Shown: one piece after another, positions 27,322 through 36,937 of the stretch
Layout: every line of letters begins with the position of its first letter
Numbering within the stretch: position 1 is the first letter of the stretch
NCBI RefSeq assembly: GCF_011761345.1
Contig: NZ_JAASRY010000005.1
Location: 1-64,000 of the forward strand
Length of the DNA: 64,000 bases
Source: Thalassobacillus devorans
GTDB taxonomy: Bacteria > Bacillota > Bacilli > Bacillales > Halobacillaceae
Direction of reading: 5' to 3'
Program-made: the position numbers and the translations under genes
The notes under the pieces: model-generated
Databases searched by the model: none
What the model was told of the DNA's origin: nothing
Seen by the model: only the letters and a program-made list of their open reading frames with translations

Positions 27322-27759
27322 ATGAAAAGACATTGGATTGGTGGTTTGGCTGGATTATTATTGGCCTTAATTCTCGTAGGCTGCGGAGCTGAGGGAGCCA
27401 CTGGCCAAGTCGAGTCTTTATCACCTGATGAACTTAAAAAATACACCGAAGACAATAATCAAGCTTTTATATTGCTAAATAATACGGAAGATGAAAAAGA
27501 GAGAAAAGATAACATTAATCTAGTAGAAGAGCAAATTAAATCAATTAGTGTAAAAGAAATAAATGCTAAGTCGGAGGAGATGTTGGATAATAATTTAAAA
27601 CCTGACGACTTAGGACTTAAGGATATCCAGTTTGAGACATTAGGTTACTACGAAGATGGGACCTTAGAAAAATATGTTTCTTTAAGAGATGTTGATTATT
27701 CTTCAGAAGATGAAAAACAAAAAGCAATAGAAAAATTTATAGATGAGACTACATCATAA
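27322..27759 (+). CDS. ICE-encoded lipoprotein
   Basis: The 145-aa product has a lipoprotein signal sequence (basic MKRHW, hydrophobic GGLAGLLLALILVGCGAE with lipobox LVGC at about residue 21) and a charged helical mature part. It precedes the conjugation operon but is separated from it by a terminator. Small lipoproteins in conjugative elements often act in exclusion or surface attachment; that role is only inferred. Confidence 0.75.
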   Translation: MKRHWIGGLAGLLLALILVGCGAEGATGQVESLSPDELKKYTEDNNQAFILLNNTEDEKERKDNINLVEEQIKSISVKEINAKSEEMLDNNLKPDDLGLKDIQFETLGYYEDGTLEKYVSLRDVDYSSEDEKQKAIEKFIDETTS

Positions 27760-27761
27760 GA

Positions 27762-27793
27762 GAAGTGATCTTTATTAGATCGCTTCTTTTTTA
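27762..27793 (+). terminator. Terminator after the lipoprotein gene
   Basis: Stem GAAGTGATCT/AGATCGCTTC (one mismatch) with loop TTATT and a T-run. Confidence 0.82.
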
Positions 27794-27823
27794 TGCCAAA
27801 TTTCTTTGAAGGGGGTGATTATC

Positions 27824-28018
27824 ATGGGTGCTACGAACCGTGAACTAAAACAATCTAAAGACTTGGTTCAGACTCTATTAACCATTCAGGACCTATCTTA
27901 TAACGATTGGCTGCATAGCAAACATCAAGAGTATATTCAGGAAAATCAAGATGTAGTCATGAAATCTTTGCTGCATTACAAAGGGATAAGTGAAGAGAAG
28001 GAAGATAAAAATTTTTAA
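27824..28018 (+). CDS. 64-aa protein at the head of the conjugation operon
   Basis: AAGGGGGTGAT lies 8 bases before the ATG at 27824. The product (MGATNRELKQSKDLVQTLLT ...) is helical and soluble. It is the first gene after the terminator and runs 12 bases from the VirB2-like gene, so it belongs to the transfer operon. No family recognised. Confidence 0.6.
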   Translation: MGATNRELKQSKDLVQTLLTIQDLSYNDWLHSKHQEYIQENQDVVMKSLLHYKGISEEKEDKNF

Positions 28019-28030
28019 AGGAGCGAATGA

Positions 28031-28294
28031 ATGATGAAACTAACTAATTTTGTTTTCCTATCTGCCATAAGTAATTTACAGTCTACAGGTGCTTCCATTC
28101 TTACAGCCATGCAATTGCTTGGGATTATTTCGGCAGCTATTGCTTTTGGTATAGGGGCTTACCATCTTATCTGGGGTGGAGTAAGAGGCCGTCAAAGCTC
28201 TATTGTATGGTTTATTGGTGGTGCCGTTGGGCTTGTAATTCTAATGGGAGCTACAGCTATCGCTGAATACATTGACAGTCAGGTGATTTTTTAA
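28031..28294 (+). CDS. VirB2/TrbC-like small membrane protein
   Basis: The 87-aa product has two hydrophobic segments (about residues 22-45, AMQLLGIISAAIAFGIGAYHL, and 55-78, SSIVWFIGGAVGLVILMGATA) separated by a short basic loop (GGVRGRQS), the layout of VirB2-type T4SS subunits found at the start of Gram-positive transfer operons. It precedes the EssB-like and VirD4 genes. The role as channel subunit is inferred from size, topology and position. Confidence 0.6.
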   Translation: MMKLTNFVFLSAISNLQSTGASILTAMQLLGIISAAIAFGIGAYHLIWGGVRGRQSSIVWFIGGAVGLVILMGATAIAEYIDSQVIF

Positions 28295-28307
28295 GGGGGT
28301 AGGGTCC

Positions 28308-29417
28308 ATGAAGGTATTATTCACATCAAAAATGGATGGTGAAATTTCGAGCTTTCACCCTTATTCCTTCCAGGAAGTTGTCTTGCTAACGGAAGAATTG
28401 GATACTAAATTAAAAAAGAAAAATGCTAAGCCAATTACGCTTGATTTTATGATATTTAATGAAGAGGGAGACAAGCTGTACAACGGCTCCTATGAAGTGG
28501 GAGCAGAAGGAACATCAAATATTTATGACCATGTTTGTCAAAAGCTTTTACAGTTACCTATGGAAAATAAAAATGAAGAAACAAAAAGGGATGTCTTTCT
28601 TCAACAATTAACTTCTAATACACCACCATCGTATCAAATTGATATGACAGAAGTTTTGAAAGAGAAGGAACTACAAAAATCGAGTTGGAAGCAACTTGGT
28701 AAGCGTGGCAAAATATTTGTGAGTGTTATCAGCACCACGTTAATGGTAGCCATAGTTACATCCATCATTCTACTTATACTTCTAAGCAATCAAGGCAAAG
28801 ATCTAAGAGCCACGACACAAGAGCTGGAAAGAATGGGTGAGGTAAAAACGGCTTATGAAGGTTATTGGACAGGTGAGCAAAAACAAGCTGTTGATCAGTT
28901 ACAAGGAATGGGAACATTAACGGAATCGGAACGTCAAACATTGCTTCATTTTCTGGTGGAACTTAAAAAGTATGATCAAGCTTTTCAATATGTAGGAAAG
29001 GAAAACATTTCTTTTCTGGCTGAGCAAGTTATGCAAGTTCATGGTCTAGAAGAATTGACTTCCTTTCAAAAATCTCATCCGAGTCCTTTAGGTGAATTTA
29101 AACTAGCCTTTCATAATGGAGAATACAAACAGGCGGTAGATATTCGAGATATGCCGATGTCTCCTAAACTCTATAAACAAAAGGGAATTGCTTACTTGAG
29201 GATTGATAAATTGGAAGAAGCAAAAAAGATGGCCAGTGAAGCGAAAGACGATGAACTGAATAAAAAGATTAATGAGTATCAAGAAATTGAGGAACAGTTG
29301 ACTAAAATAAATAGCCAAATAGAAACAGAGAAAAAGTCAGAAGACCAAAATCAATCTAAAATCGATTCGCTTAAAGAACAACAAGATGATCTGGAGAGTC
29401 AAAAGAACAATATATAA
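28308..29417 (+). CDS. Membrane-anchored TPR-like conjugation protein
   Basis: The 369-aa product has a soluble N-terminal half, one TM segment near residues 140-165 (IFVSVISTTLMVAIVTSIILLILL), and a C-terminal half rich in paired helices resembling TPR units, ending in a coiled coil (LTKINSQIETEKKSEDQNQS). This bitopic layout recalls EssB/YukC of type VII secretion and similar proteins in Gram-positive conjugation operons. It overlaps none but sits 13 bases before the VirD4 gene. Function inferred as scaffold. Confidence 0.55.
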   Translation: MKVLFTSKMDGEISSFHPYSFQEVVLLTEELDTKLKKKNAKPITLDFMIFNEEGDKLYNGSYEVGAEGTSNIYDHVCQKLLQLPMENKNEETKRDVFLQQLTSNTPPSYQIDMTEVLKEKELQKSSWKQLGKRGKIFVSVISTTLMVAIVTSIILLILLSNQGKDLRATTQELERMGEVKTAYEGYWTGEQKQAVDQLQGMGTLTESERQTLLHFLVELKKYDQAFQYVGKENISFLAEQVMQVHGLEELTSFQKSHPSPLGEFKLAFHNGEYKQAVDIRDMPMSPKLYKQKGIAYLRIDKLEEAKKMASEAKDDELNKKINEYQEIEEQLTKINSQIETEKKSEDQNQSKIDSLKEQQDDLESQKNNI

Positions 29418-29430
29418 GAGGGTGATTCAT

Positions 29431-31920
29431 TTGAAATCAGTCATTGCTAAAAAACAGGTGCTTATTCTATTAAGCATCTGTTTTTTTATATCCACGATGC
29501 TGGTCAGTACTTTCCTATGGAATCTGGGATATGCCATGTGGTCAACCTTAAAGACTTTCCCAGAATTCAGTAAACCAATAGAAATTAAAGCTTCATTTTT
29601 AACAGATTTTCATATTCAGGAACAACCACTCTACTATGGCATAGCTGCCTTAACTGGTTTTGTCGGCATAGCCCATATGATTTATAAACTTAGAAGTAAC
29701 TTTAAACCAATAGGTACAGACGAAAAGGGTTCTCAGAGATTTGCAACGAGAAAAGAAATTCAACGACAGTACAAGGCCATTCCTGATCGAAAACAACCAT
29801 ATCAAGGTAAAGGAGGCCCTGTTTTATCTAGAAAAGGGGACAAAGCTTTTATTGATCCGTCACCTGTCAATAATTTAATTATTGGTACGACAAGAAGTGG
29901 TAAGGGCCAAACCTATGTTATTCCAACCATAGATGCTTATTCTCGTGCTGAACATCAGCCCTCTTTAGTCATCAATGACCCTAAAGGGGAGTTATTTGCT
30001 TCTAGCCGGGATACGCTAGAGAGAAGAGGGTATGAGGTTGAGGTTTTAAACTTAATGAATCCAATGCAAAGCATGAGCTTCAATTTGCTGGAGTTGGTTA
30101 AACAATCTTATAAGGATGGGGATTATTCTACAGCCCAAACGCTTTGCGAAACTATTACTCATATGCTTTACCACAATCCAAACGCTAAAGAACCCATGTG
30201 GGATGATTCAGCTAAATCACTTGTGAATGCGATGATCCTTGCGGTTACAGAGAAAAGCATAACAGAAGGGATGGAAGAGAAAATTACGATGTACACGGTC
30301 GCCAATATGCTCTCGGAGTTAGGGACTAGAAATGAGGTGGATGAAGATGGTCAAGAATACAATGCATTGGATCAATTTTTCCAAGAACTACCCCAATCAC
30401 ATGTAGCAAAAGGTCAATATGCAACGAGTAATTTTTCTAAAGGGAATACTCGATCAAGCATTTTTACGACAGCTATGAATGGATTGACTAAGTTTACAAT
30501 GAGTGAAACAGCTAAAATGACAGCAAAAAACTCTTTAGATTTAAAAAGAGTGGGCTTCGGTCAAAGTATTAAGGGGCGAGGTGATCCTTTTTCCAAAGTG
30601 ATGATTTCATTCCCGGATGGATCCACTGAAATCAATCAATCAGGAGAGAGTGGGACATGGACCATTAACTTTAAAAACTCTTTAGAAGCCGGAGATCATT
30701 TAGTTATTTCTCAAGACTCGGCACCTGGTACTTCAAAAGATAAAGAAGTTCAAAAGGATAGCTCGACGATTCGGATTGACAAAGTAGAGAAGGAAACGGG
30801 CAAGGTTTCCTTCTCTTATATTTCTGCTAGCAGCACTATGGAAGTAAAAGAAATTATTTACTCCAATAAGCCTATTGCTGTGTTTATGGTTACACCCGAT
30901 TATGATACGTCTACTCATGCTATTCCGTCTATTTTCGTTAGCCAATTGTATTATGTATTATCAAAAAATGCAGCCATTGCCAAAGGACAAAAATGCTTGC
31001 GAGAAGTGGTCTTTATGTTAGATGAATTTGGAAATATGCCTGCGATAGCAGATATGGAAAATAAAATCACGGTATGTTTGGGAAGAAACATTCGCTTTCA
31101 CTTAGTTGTTCAATCCTATGCTCAATTAAAAGATTTGTATGGAGAAGATGGGCAAGCCACTATCCGTGGTAACTGTGGGAATGAAATTTATATATTGAGT
31201 GCTGACTATGATTCTGCTTCCTATTTTTCTTCCAAGTTAGGAAAGAAAACGTTAAATACTCAAACACGGTCTGGATCTACTTTTTCACTGGATAAGTCAA
31301 AAACGGAAAGTACGGAAGGAAGAGATCTTCTAACTGCTAATGAACTGCAGGAATTGGAGGAAGGAGATACGGTAGTGCGACGTGTACTATTACGTCGTGA
31401 TAAGAAAGGAAGAAAGATTCGTGCCTTTCCTATCTATAATACAGGAAAATACAGTATGAAATATGCTCACACGTATCTTAGTTCAGAATTCCGTCCAGGG
31501 CGATCGATTACGGAAGAAGAGATTTCTACCCCACACCGCCATGTTCATCCAGCAGAATTAGTTATTGATTTCCAAACTGGCTATTCTAATAAAGCACAGA
31601 CAGACGAGGCGGCAGAGGATATGGAAAATCAATCGCAATATGGACCATTCAGTGATTCAGAACCATCTACGGAATGGTGGAGGAAGGAAAAAGTAGGAGA
31701 GTTCTTTGATAAAAGCACATTCTCACTGATCCATCAACAAATTGCTCCTCATTTAGAACACAGTGAGGAGGAAATGAATGAGGAACCTATGGAAGCTTTT
31801 CTTTATAACTTAAAGCTTTTAGGCGATCATCAAGTAATTAACCGACAAGTGTATAGTCACATTCGCAAACAAATAGATAAATTAATTGAAGAACAGGAAA
31901 CACCAGTGGAGCAGGGATGA
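29431..31920 (+). CDS. VirD4/TraG-type coupling ATPase with an inserted Ig-like domain
   Basis: This 829-aa type IV coupling protein brings the relaxase-DNA complex to the channel. Two N-terminal TM segments (about residues 7-30 and 66-85) precede the P-loop domain with GTTRSGKGQTYVIP (about 150) and VVFMLDEFGNMPAIADM (about 528). Relative to the family there is an insertion at about residues 378-479 between GFG and KPIAVFMVTPDYD. It reads MISFPDGSTEIN, GTWTINF and LEAGDHLVIS, the pattern of a bacterial Ig-like (Big_6-type) domain. The TTG start at 29431 has AGAGGGTGAT upstream. Confidence 0.9.
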   Translation: MKSVIAKKQVLILLSICFFISTMLVSTFLWNLGYAMWSTLKTFPEFSKPIEIKASFLTDFHIQEQPLYYGIAALTGFVGIAHMIYKLRSNFKPIGTDEKGSQRFATRKEIQRQYKAIPDRKQPYQGKGGPVLSRKGDKAFIDPSPVNNLIIGTTRSGKGQTYVIPTIDAYSRAEHQPSLVINDPKGELFASSRDTLERRGYEVEVLNLMNPMQSMSFNLLELVKQSYKDGDYSTAQTLCETITHMLYHNPNAKEPMWDDSAKSLVNAMILAVTEKSITEGMEEKITMYTVANMLSELGTRNEVDEDGQEYNALDQFFQELPQSHVAKGQYATSNFSKGNTRSSIFTTAMNGLTKFTMSETAKMTAKNSLDLKRVGFGQSIKGRGDPFSKVMISFPDGSTEINQSGESGTWTINFKNSLEAGDHLVISQDSAPGTSKDKEVQKDSSTIRIDKVEKETGKVSFSYISASSTMEVKEIIYSNKPIAVFMVTPDYDTSTHAIPSIFVSQLYYVLSKNAAIAKGQKCLREVVFMLDEFGNMPAIADMENKITVCLGRNIRFHLVVQSYAQLKDLYGEDGQATIRGNCGNEIYILSADYDSASYFSSKLGKKTLNTQTRSGSTFSLDKSKTESTEGRDLLTANELQELEEGDTVVRRVLLRRDKKGRKIRAFPIYNTGKYSMKYAHTYLSSEFRPGRSITEEEISTPHRHVHPAELVIDFQTGYSNKAQTDEAAEDMENQSQYGPFSDSEPSTEWWRKEKVGEFFDKSTFSLIHQQIAPHLEHSEEEMNEEPMEAFLYNLKLLGDHQVINRQVYSHIRKQIDKLIEEQETPVEQG

Positions 31921-31951
31921 AAAATGGGAAAATAATAAAGGTGGTGATGGA

Positions 31952-33784
31952 GTGTCCGATGAAGAGCTTATAGAGATATTGTTAAGGTTTTCCGAAGTTT
32001 TATCAACGAATAATATCTTCACATCTGGGTTAAGGATTGTAGGATGGGGAACGATATTATTCTTGAAAATGATTGTTGATGGTTTGGAAGGAATGGTTGA
32101 TCAGGTCTTAACCTTAACTGACTTCTTTTCGAGCGATCCCGTGACTAACTTTCTCGAAACCATCCAGCCAGTTCTCTATATTCTGCTGGCCATCTCATTG
32201 GGAATGATCGGCTTTAGATTAATCTTTAATAAAGAAAAGAATCGATCTGAAATTCCAATGAACCTATTTATATCCATCATGACAATTACCCTGTTATCTT
32301 TTGGAATGGGGAAAGTGGATGACTTTACTGGAGATGCAATGGACGTAGCGAAAGTACAAACAGATTCTTTTACCACCTCTGATCGAGTGATGGAAGACCA
32401 TATTACAGATATTTCTGTTTATGATGAATATGGATGGGAAGACCCAGAAGTAGAAAACCGGCACCATGTTGCTCCTAGTAACATTGATAAAATTTCTATA
32501 AATGAGACGATGACTAAGGAATTCGAGAAAGCAAATGGAGATCAACTGACATCTAAAGGGAAAGAAATTTTAATGAATAAGGTAGGATTAGAATCAAATG
32601 GCGAAGAAGGGCTTGTTGAGCTAGGAAAAAGTGGTCTGTTTGATTTCCTTCCAGAAAATTATTACAGGTGGCATGTGGACTGGTTTACTGTCATTGTAAC
32701 CCTTTCCGTTATGGCTTTTACCATGATATTAATATCCATTAAAGTAGCTAAGCTCTGTTTTGAGCTTGGCTTTAATCATATCGTGGCGCTAATTATGGCG
32801 TATTCGGATATATCCACGGGCCAGCGATTGAAAGCGATCATTAAGAATATTGGAAGCATTTTTGCTTCTCTTATCATGATTTTCTTAAGTCTACGTGTGT
32901 ATATGTATTACACAACCTTTATAAATTATAATCTTGAAGGACTTGGGTATTTGATTGCTTTGATTGCAGGAAGTTTGGCCGTCATTGATGGTCCTAATAT
33001 CGTACAAAAGCTCTTTGGAATTGATGCTGGATTGAAAAACGCCTGGCATGTTGCGATGGGTGGTTATCTAGCTTCTAAAACACTCGGACCTCCCGTGAAG
33101 AAAGCTGCAGGACCTATTACAAGTGGTGGTGCATCAGCCTTGATGAATACAGGTGCCGGGACAGCTGGAGCAGTCGCTGGTATCTATGGGCGCAAAGGTG
33201 ATGGAAAAGCGCAGACAAATGGAAAAAGTGATCCATCCTCTAGTTTCTCTTCAAAAGAAGGAAACAGAAGTCGAGGAAACCTGCAAAAGCAAGAGCCAAG
33301 TCCAATGACATCCAATCAGAAGGGCCAAAAAGGTTCTTTAGGAGGAAAGGAAACCAGAAGATCTGAGGAAATAAATAGTCCTTCTACTCATGAAAATCAG
33401 GGGCTATCACAGCCTTCTTCAGGGAGGGGCTCCTCTATGGCCTTTCTACAAGAAGGTTCCCCAAGAGGATTGGGCGTCCCGTCTTCGAACGACAGCTATG
33501 ATCAGCCTTTATCTAATAAACCTAAAGAGAAGGCTGATCAAATAGCAGCAAGCACCAAAACAAAAATATCAGATGTAAAAGCTCCAGAAAGTACAGATGA
33601 TATTCCTATGCCAAATCAATATAGAACAGAGCAGCGAACGATAGGGAATTATATGAAAGATCGCATGGGTGAGAGATTCAATAATAATCCTAAGATTCAG
33701 AGTGCAAAAAGGACGTATAACTTATCACGAAACACTACGGAGAACTGGATAAATAAAATTAAGAAACGCGGGCCTGAGTCTTAA
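31952..33784 (+). CDS. VirB6/TrbL-like polytopic membrane protein
   Basis: The 610-aa product has several TM helices in the first two thirds (e.g. FLETIQPVLYILLAISLGMIGF, WFTVIVTLSVMAFTMILISI, IIKNIGSIFASLIMIFLSL, GYLIALIAGSLAVIDG) and a long hydrophilic Gly/Ser/Lys-rich C-terminal tail, the form of Gram-positive VirB6-like channel proteins. The GTG at 31952 with an AAAGGTGGTGAT site is preferred to upstream starts that overlap the VirD4 gene. It lies between VirD4 and the VirB3/VirB4 group. Confidence 0.75.
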   Translation: MSDEELIEILLRFSEVLSTNNIFTSGLRIVGWGTILFLKMIVDGLEGMVDQVLTLTDFFSSDPVTNFLETIQPVLYILLAISLGMIGFRLIFNKEKNRSEIPMNLFISIMTITLLSFGMGKVDDFTGDAMDVAKVQTDSFTTSDRVMEDHITDISVYDEYGWEDPEVENRHHVAPSNIDKISINETMTKEFEKANGDQLTSKGKEILMNKVGLESNGEEGLVELGKSGLFDFLPENYYRWHVDWFTVIVTLSVMAFTMILISIKVAKLCFELGFNHIVALIMAYSDISTGQRLKAIIKNIGSIFASLIMIFLSLRVYMYYTTFINYNLEGLGYLIALIAGSLAVIDGPNIVQKLFGIDAGLKNAWHVAMGGYLASKTLGPPVKKAAGPITSGGASALMNTGAGTAGAVAGIYGRKGDGKAQTNGKSDPSSSFSSKEGNRSRGNLQKQEPSPMTSNQKGQKGSLGGKETRRSEEINSPSTHENQGLSQPSSGRGSSMAFLQEGSPRGLGVPSSNDSYDQPLSNKPKEKADQIAASTKTKISDVKAPESTDDIPMPNQYRTEQRTIGNYMKDRMGERFNNNPKIQSAKRTYNLSRNTTENWINKIKKRGPES

Positions 33785-33819
33785 CTTGGTCCGCGCTTTG
33801 TTATGAAGGAGTGATTTTA

Positions 33820-34134
33820 TTGCAATACAAGATTCCATCCGAAATTGGAAGTGAGTTGAAGATCAACCGTCTATTTTACCTTACAGACTTACTTGTGGTC
33901 CTCATTCTCGGCGGCATAGGCTTTACATTCCGGTATGTCGTTTATTCTTCATTCGTTTGGTACTATGCGATCTTTTGGATCTTATTAATGGTTGCTTGGT
34001 TGATCCGACCCAAAACGAACCCCAAACTGCGTATGGCCAAAGCTTTGTTCTTAGCTGTCACAAGGGACCGAATTGCTTATTGTGCCATCGATAAAAAAGA
34101 GAGGGAGGATGGTAAGGATGAGAATCAAATATGA
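33820..34134 (+). CDS. VirB3/PrgI-like membrane protein
   Basis: The 104-aa product starts QYKIPSEIGSELKINRLFYLTD and has two TM segments (DLLVVLILGGIGFTFRYVVY and WYYAIFWILLMVAWLI) then a basic tail, as in the PrgI/TcpE/VirB3 group that partners the VirB4 ATPase. The TTG at 33820 has AAGGAGTGAT upstream. It overlaps the next gene. Confidence 0.65.
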   Translation: MQYKIPSEIGSELKINRLFYLTDLLVVLILGGIGFTFRYVVYSSFVWYYAIFWILLMVAWLIRPKTNPKLRMAKALFLAVTRDRIAYCAIDKKEREDGKDENQI

Positions 34135-34336
34135 AGAGTTTAATGACGAAGAATATGCCTTCCAACAGTTAAAGGTACTTCTTGAAGAACAGCTTGGACG
34201 AGACTTAACAAAAATAGAAGCACGGAAGATTCGGTGGTTGTCTGGATGGGAGCAAGAAACGGTCGGCGTATTGTTTGACCTGATTCAAGAAGTAGCAGGT
34301 AAGGAAAAAAGCATGATAACCATAAGGATCATATGA
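34118..34336 (+). CDS. 72-aa conjugation operon protein
   Basis: The ATG at 34118 has GGGAGG 9 bases upstream and overlaps the end of the VirB3-like gene. The product (MRIKYEEFNDEEYAFQQLKV ...) is a small helical soluble protein. A DnaD/phage-like helical fold is possible but not assignable. Probably an accessory factor of transfer. Confidence 0.5.
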   Translation: MRIKYEEFNDEEYAFQQLKVLLEEQLGRDLTKIEARKIRWLSGWEQETVGVLFDLIQEVAGKEKSMITIRII

Positions 34337-34349
34337 GGGAGGACTTTAA

Positions 34350-35009
34350 ATGAAGAAGAATAAAAAAGACCACCCTTTCTTCAAAGAAGAGAGTTCCGAA
34401 AAAATGGCTCTTTTTGATGAACGAAAAACTATTGAGAGAAATAAGAAGCAGCAAAGGTCGAAAGCTAAAAAGAAAAAAAGAGAGGTGGCCATTCCATCCA
34501 TAGCTGAGATTCTTCCCATTCAGGACATGACGGAGGAAGGATCCTTTCAATTAAAAGGAGATGGGGGCTATATGGACGTGATGCAACTTCATAGTAAGGA
34601 CATATATTCGCCATCTACCCAAGAAACTGAATACGACATCATGAAGATGGCCAAGTTCTTTCAATCGTATGCGTCCGATATCAAGATAGTCTCCATGAAT
34701 TTTCCGGTAAATATGAAAAAGCAGCTCGATGCGATTAATTACAAGATTGCTCAAAACAAAGCGCCTCTATACGAGCGCTTTTTAATTAGGAAAAGAGAGG
34801 AGCTGCACTTTTTAGAGACCCACCGGACGAACAGAGAGTTTTATTTATATATTTACGCGACTAGTCTTAAACAGCTTGCTGAGTACAGAAACAATTGTCG
34901 ACGCTATCTTGGTCGAGTCGCTCCGATCATTGAGTTAACCGATGAAAAGAAACTTGATTTGCTCTATAAGCTATACAATCAAAATTCTAAACTAGAAAAG
35001 AAGGGATAA
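34350..35009 (+). CDS. TrsD-like conjugal transfer protein
   Basis: The 219-aa product has a Lys-rich N-terminus and a domain resembling the N-terminal part of VirB4-type proteins (IPSIAEILPIQDMTEEGSFQLK, YLYIYATSLKQLAEYRNNCRRYLG). In staphylococcal trs-type operons a TrsD protein precedes the TrsE ATPase in the same way. It ends 3 bases before the VirB4 gene. No TM segments. Confidence 0.65.
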   Translation: MKKNKKDHPFFKEESSEKMALFDERKTIERNKKQQRSKAKKKKREVAIPSIAEILPIQDMTEEGSFQLKGDGGYMDVMQLHSKDIYSPSTQETEYDIMKMAKFFQSYASDIKIVSMNFPVNMKKQLDAINYKIAQNKAPLYERFLIRKREELHFLETHRTNREFYLYIYATSLKQLAEYRNNCRRYLGRVAPIIELTDEKKLDLLYKLYNQNSKLEKKG

Positions 35010-35012
35010 GGA

Positions 35013-36935
35013 ATGTTCTCATTTCTAAAAAAGAAAAGTGATGGCGAAGAAACCCAAGAAAAAGGATATAACCCTTTCTTACTGGCCCATATCCAACCAC
35101 AAGGAGGAATTAAATTTCACGAAACATTTACCCGAAAAGGAGACGGTTATGAAGTTTGTGTCCATGTCTATTCCTTCCCGAAAAATGTTTCTGACTTTTG
35201 GTTAGAGCCTATTTTCAATATGGAGAATGTCATTACTACGATGGATATTGTCTCTGACGATCGTTACAAAGTCCGAGATGGTTTAAACAAAGGGATGGCT
35301 GAACAGAGTTCCAGAATGATTAATGAAAAAGATAATGCAGGCATTATTGAAGCGCAAAATAACTACGATGATTTGCGGCAGCTATATAATCAGGTCTCTG
35401 AAGAAGGAGAAATCATAAAACGTGTTCATCTTAGGCATTATGTAAGTGCCCCAACAAGAGAAGAGCTGGAAGACAAAGTGAAAGTGGTCTTATCGACGTT
35501 ACAGGACGAAAACTTTCGAGGATCTATCTTCTTAAACGAACAGGAATTTGAATGGAAATCACTACTGACGAATTATACGGAACAATCCACTTATCGAAAC
35601 AAGAGGGAAGGTCATCCGATACCCGCTTTAGGGTTAGCAGGTGGCTTTCCTTTTCATTTTACTAGCTTAAACGACCCTTATGGTACGTTTTATGGCACGA
35701 CACTCACGGGAGGAAATGTGGTCTTTGATCTTTTTCATAAAGATCAGCAGCGTAAGAGTTATAACGGAGTCATGGTGGGAGCGATGGGAGCAGGAAAGTC
35801 CACAACTCTTAAGAAAATTATGCTAGATAACGCGATTAAAGGATATAAAGTTCGGACGTTTGATGTCACAGGAGAATTTGTGGAGTTAACAGAAGCTTTA
35901 GGCGGAAAGCAAATCGCGTTAGACGGGTCAGATGGGGTCATCAACCCTTTGCAGGTGTATCGAACGGCAGAGGACGAATATACGTCATTTACTCAGCACT
36001 TATCCAAGTTGACGACGTTCTATAAATTCTTAGCCCCAGAAGCGAATGATAGTGAGTTGAAAGAATATGAAAATCTATTAAGAAAGCTCTATGAAAAACT
36101 TGGCTTATGGAATGACGATTCAGAATCAAATATAACCGAGCTTGCCGTCCATAAATACCCGATATTCACAGATTTTCTTGCCTTTGTTGAAGAACAACTC
36201 TATGAAAATATCAAGGAAGGGAAGCAACGGGAAAAGTTGAGTCAGGAAAGGAAACGACGGCTGGAAAGTATTGAATTAAACATACGGAACCTTGTAGAAA
36301 CCTACGCGCACCTTTTTAATGGCGTATCAACCATTGAACACTTCAATGAGCAACAGGTTGTTACTTTTACACTGAGAGGCCTATCTCAAATGAGGGCAGA
36401 GGTTTTCCAGGCACAATTGTTTAATGTACTCAATCTCTTATGGGACTCTATGCTAACGAATGGTTCTCCTCAGTTTGATGCTTATGATCGAGGAGAATTA
36501 GCTTTTGAAGATGCTGTAAGATATCTCATATTGATGGATGAAGCTCATCACATTATAAATACAAAAAAGAAAAGCGAGAGTGCTCTTGACTTCCTTACAA
36601 AGTTTAGTCGTGAGGCAAGAAAGTATTTTGGCGCCCTCCTTTACGCGAGTCATACAATTCGCGATTTTGTTCCTGAGGGGTCGGATCAAAGTATGGTAGA
36701 GGAGATTAAAAAGCTTTTTGAACTAACGCAATACAAGATTATTATGCAGCAGGATAGTAACAACTTAGAGATGATGCAGCAGATATTCATGGGGCAATTA
36801 AGCCAAAGTGAATTAAAAGATATCCCTTACCTACAAACAGGAGAGACGATGTTAAGCATCCGTGCTGTTGAAAACATTCGTTTCAAGGTGGAGGTGTCTG
36901 ATGAAGAGTTAGCCTTGTTTGGGGGAGGTGCATAA
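35013..36935 (+). CDS. VirB4/TrsE-type ATPase
   Basis: This 640-aa ATPase powers T4SS assembly and substrate transfer at the cytoplasmic face. It has Walker A VGAMGAGKSTTLKK near residue 258 and Walker B YLILMDEAHHI near 507, with the conserved FSREARKYFGALLYASHTIRDF and TQYKIIMQQDSNNLEMM segments of the family. It follows the TrsD-like gene closely and is 2 bases from the cell-wall hydrolase gene. Confidence 0.93.
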   Translation: MFSFLKKKSDGEETQEKGYNPFLLAHIQPQGGIKFHETFTRKGDGYEVCVHVYSFPKNVSDFWLEPIFNMENVITTMDIVSDDRYKVRDGLNKGMAEQSSRMINEKDNAGIIEAQNNYDDLRQLYNQVSEEGEIIKRVHLRHYVSAPTREELEDKVKVVLSTLQDENFRGSIFLNEQEFEWKSLLTNYTEQSTYRNKREGHPIPALGLAGGFPFHFTSLNDPYGTFYGTTLTGGNVVFDLFHKDQQRKSYNGVMVGAMGAGKSTTLKKIMLDNAIKGYKVRTFDVTGEFVELTEALGGKQIALDGSDGVINPLQVYRTAEDEYTSFTQHLSKLTTFYKFLAPEANDSELKEYENLLRKLYEKLGLWNDDSESNITELAVHKYPIFTDFLAFVEEQLYENIKEGKQREKLSQERKRRLESIELNIRNLVETYAHLFNGVSTIEHFNEQQVVTFTLRGLSQMRAEVFQAQLFNVLNLLWDSMLTNGSPQFDAYDRGELAFEDAVRYLILMDEAHHIINTKKKSESALDFLTKFSREARKYFGALLYASHTIRDFVPEGSDQSMVEEIKKLFELTQYKIIMQQDSNNLEMMQQIFMGQLSQSELKDIPYLQTGETMLSIRAVENIRFKVEVSDEELALFGGGA

Positions 36936-36937
36936 GA

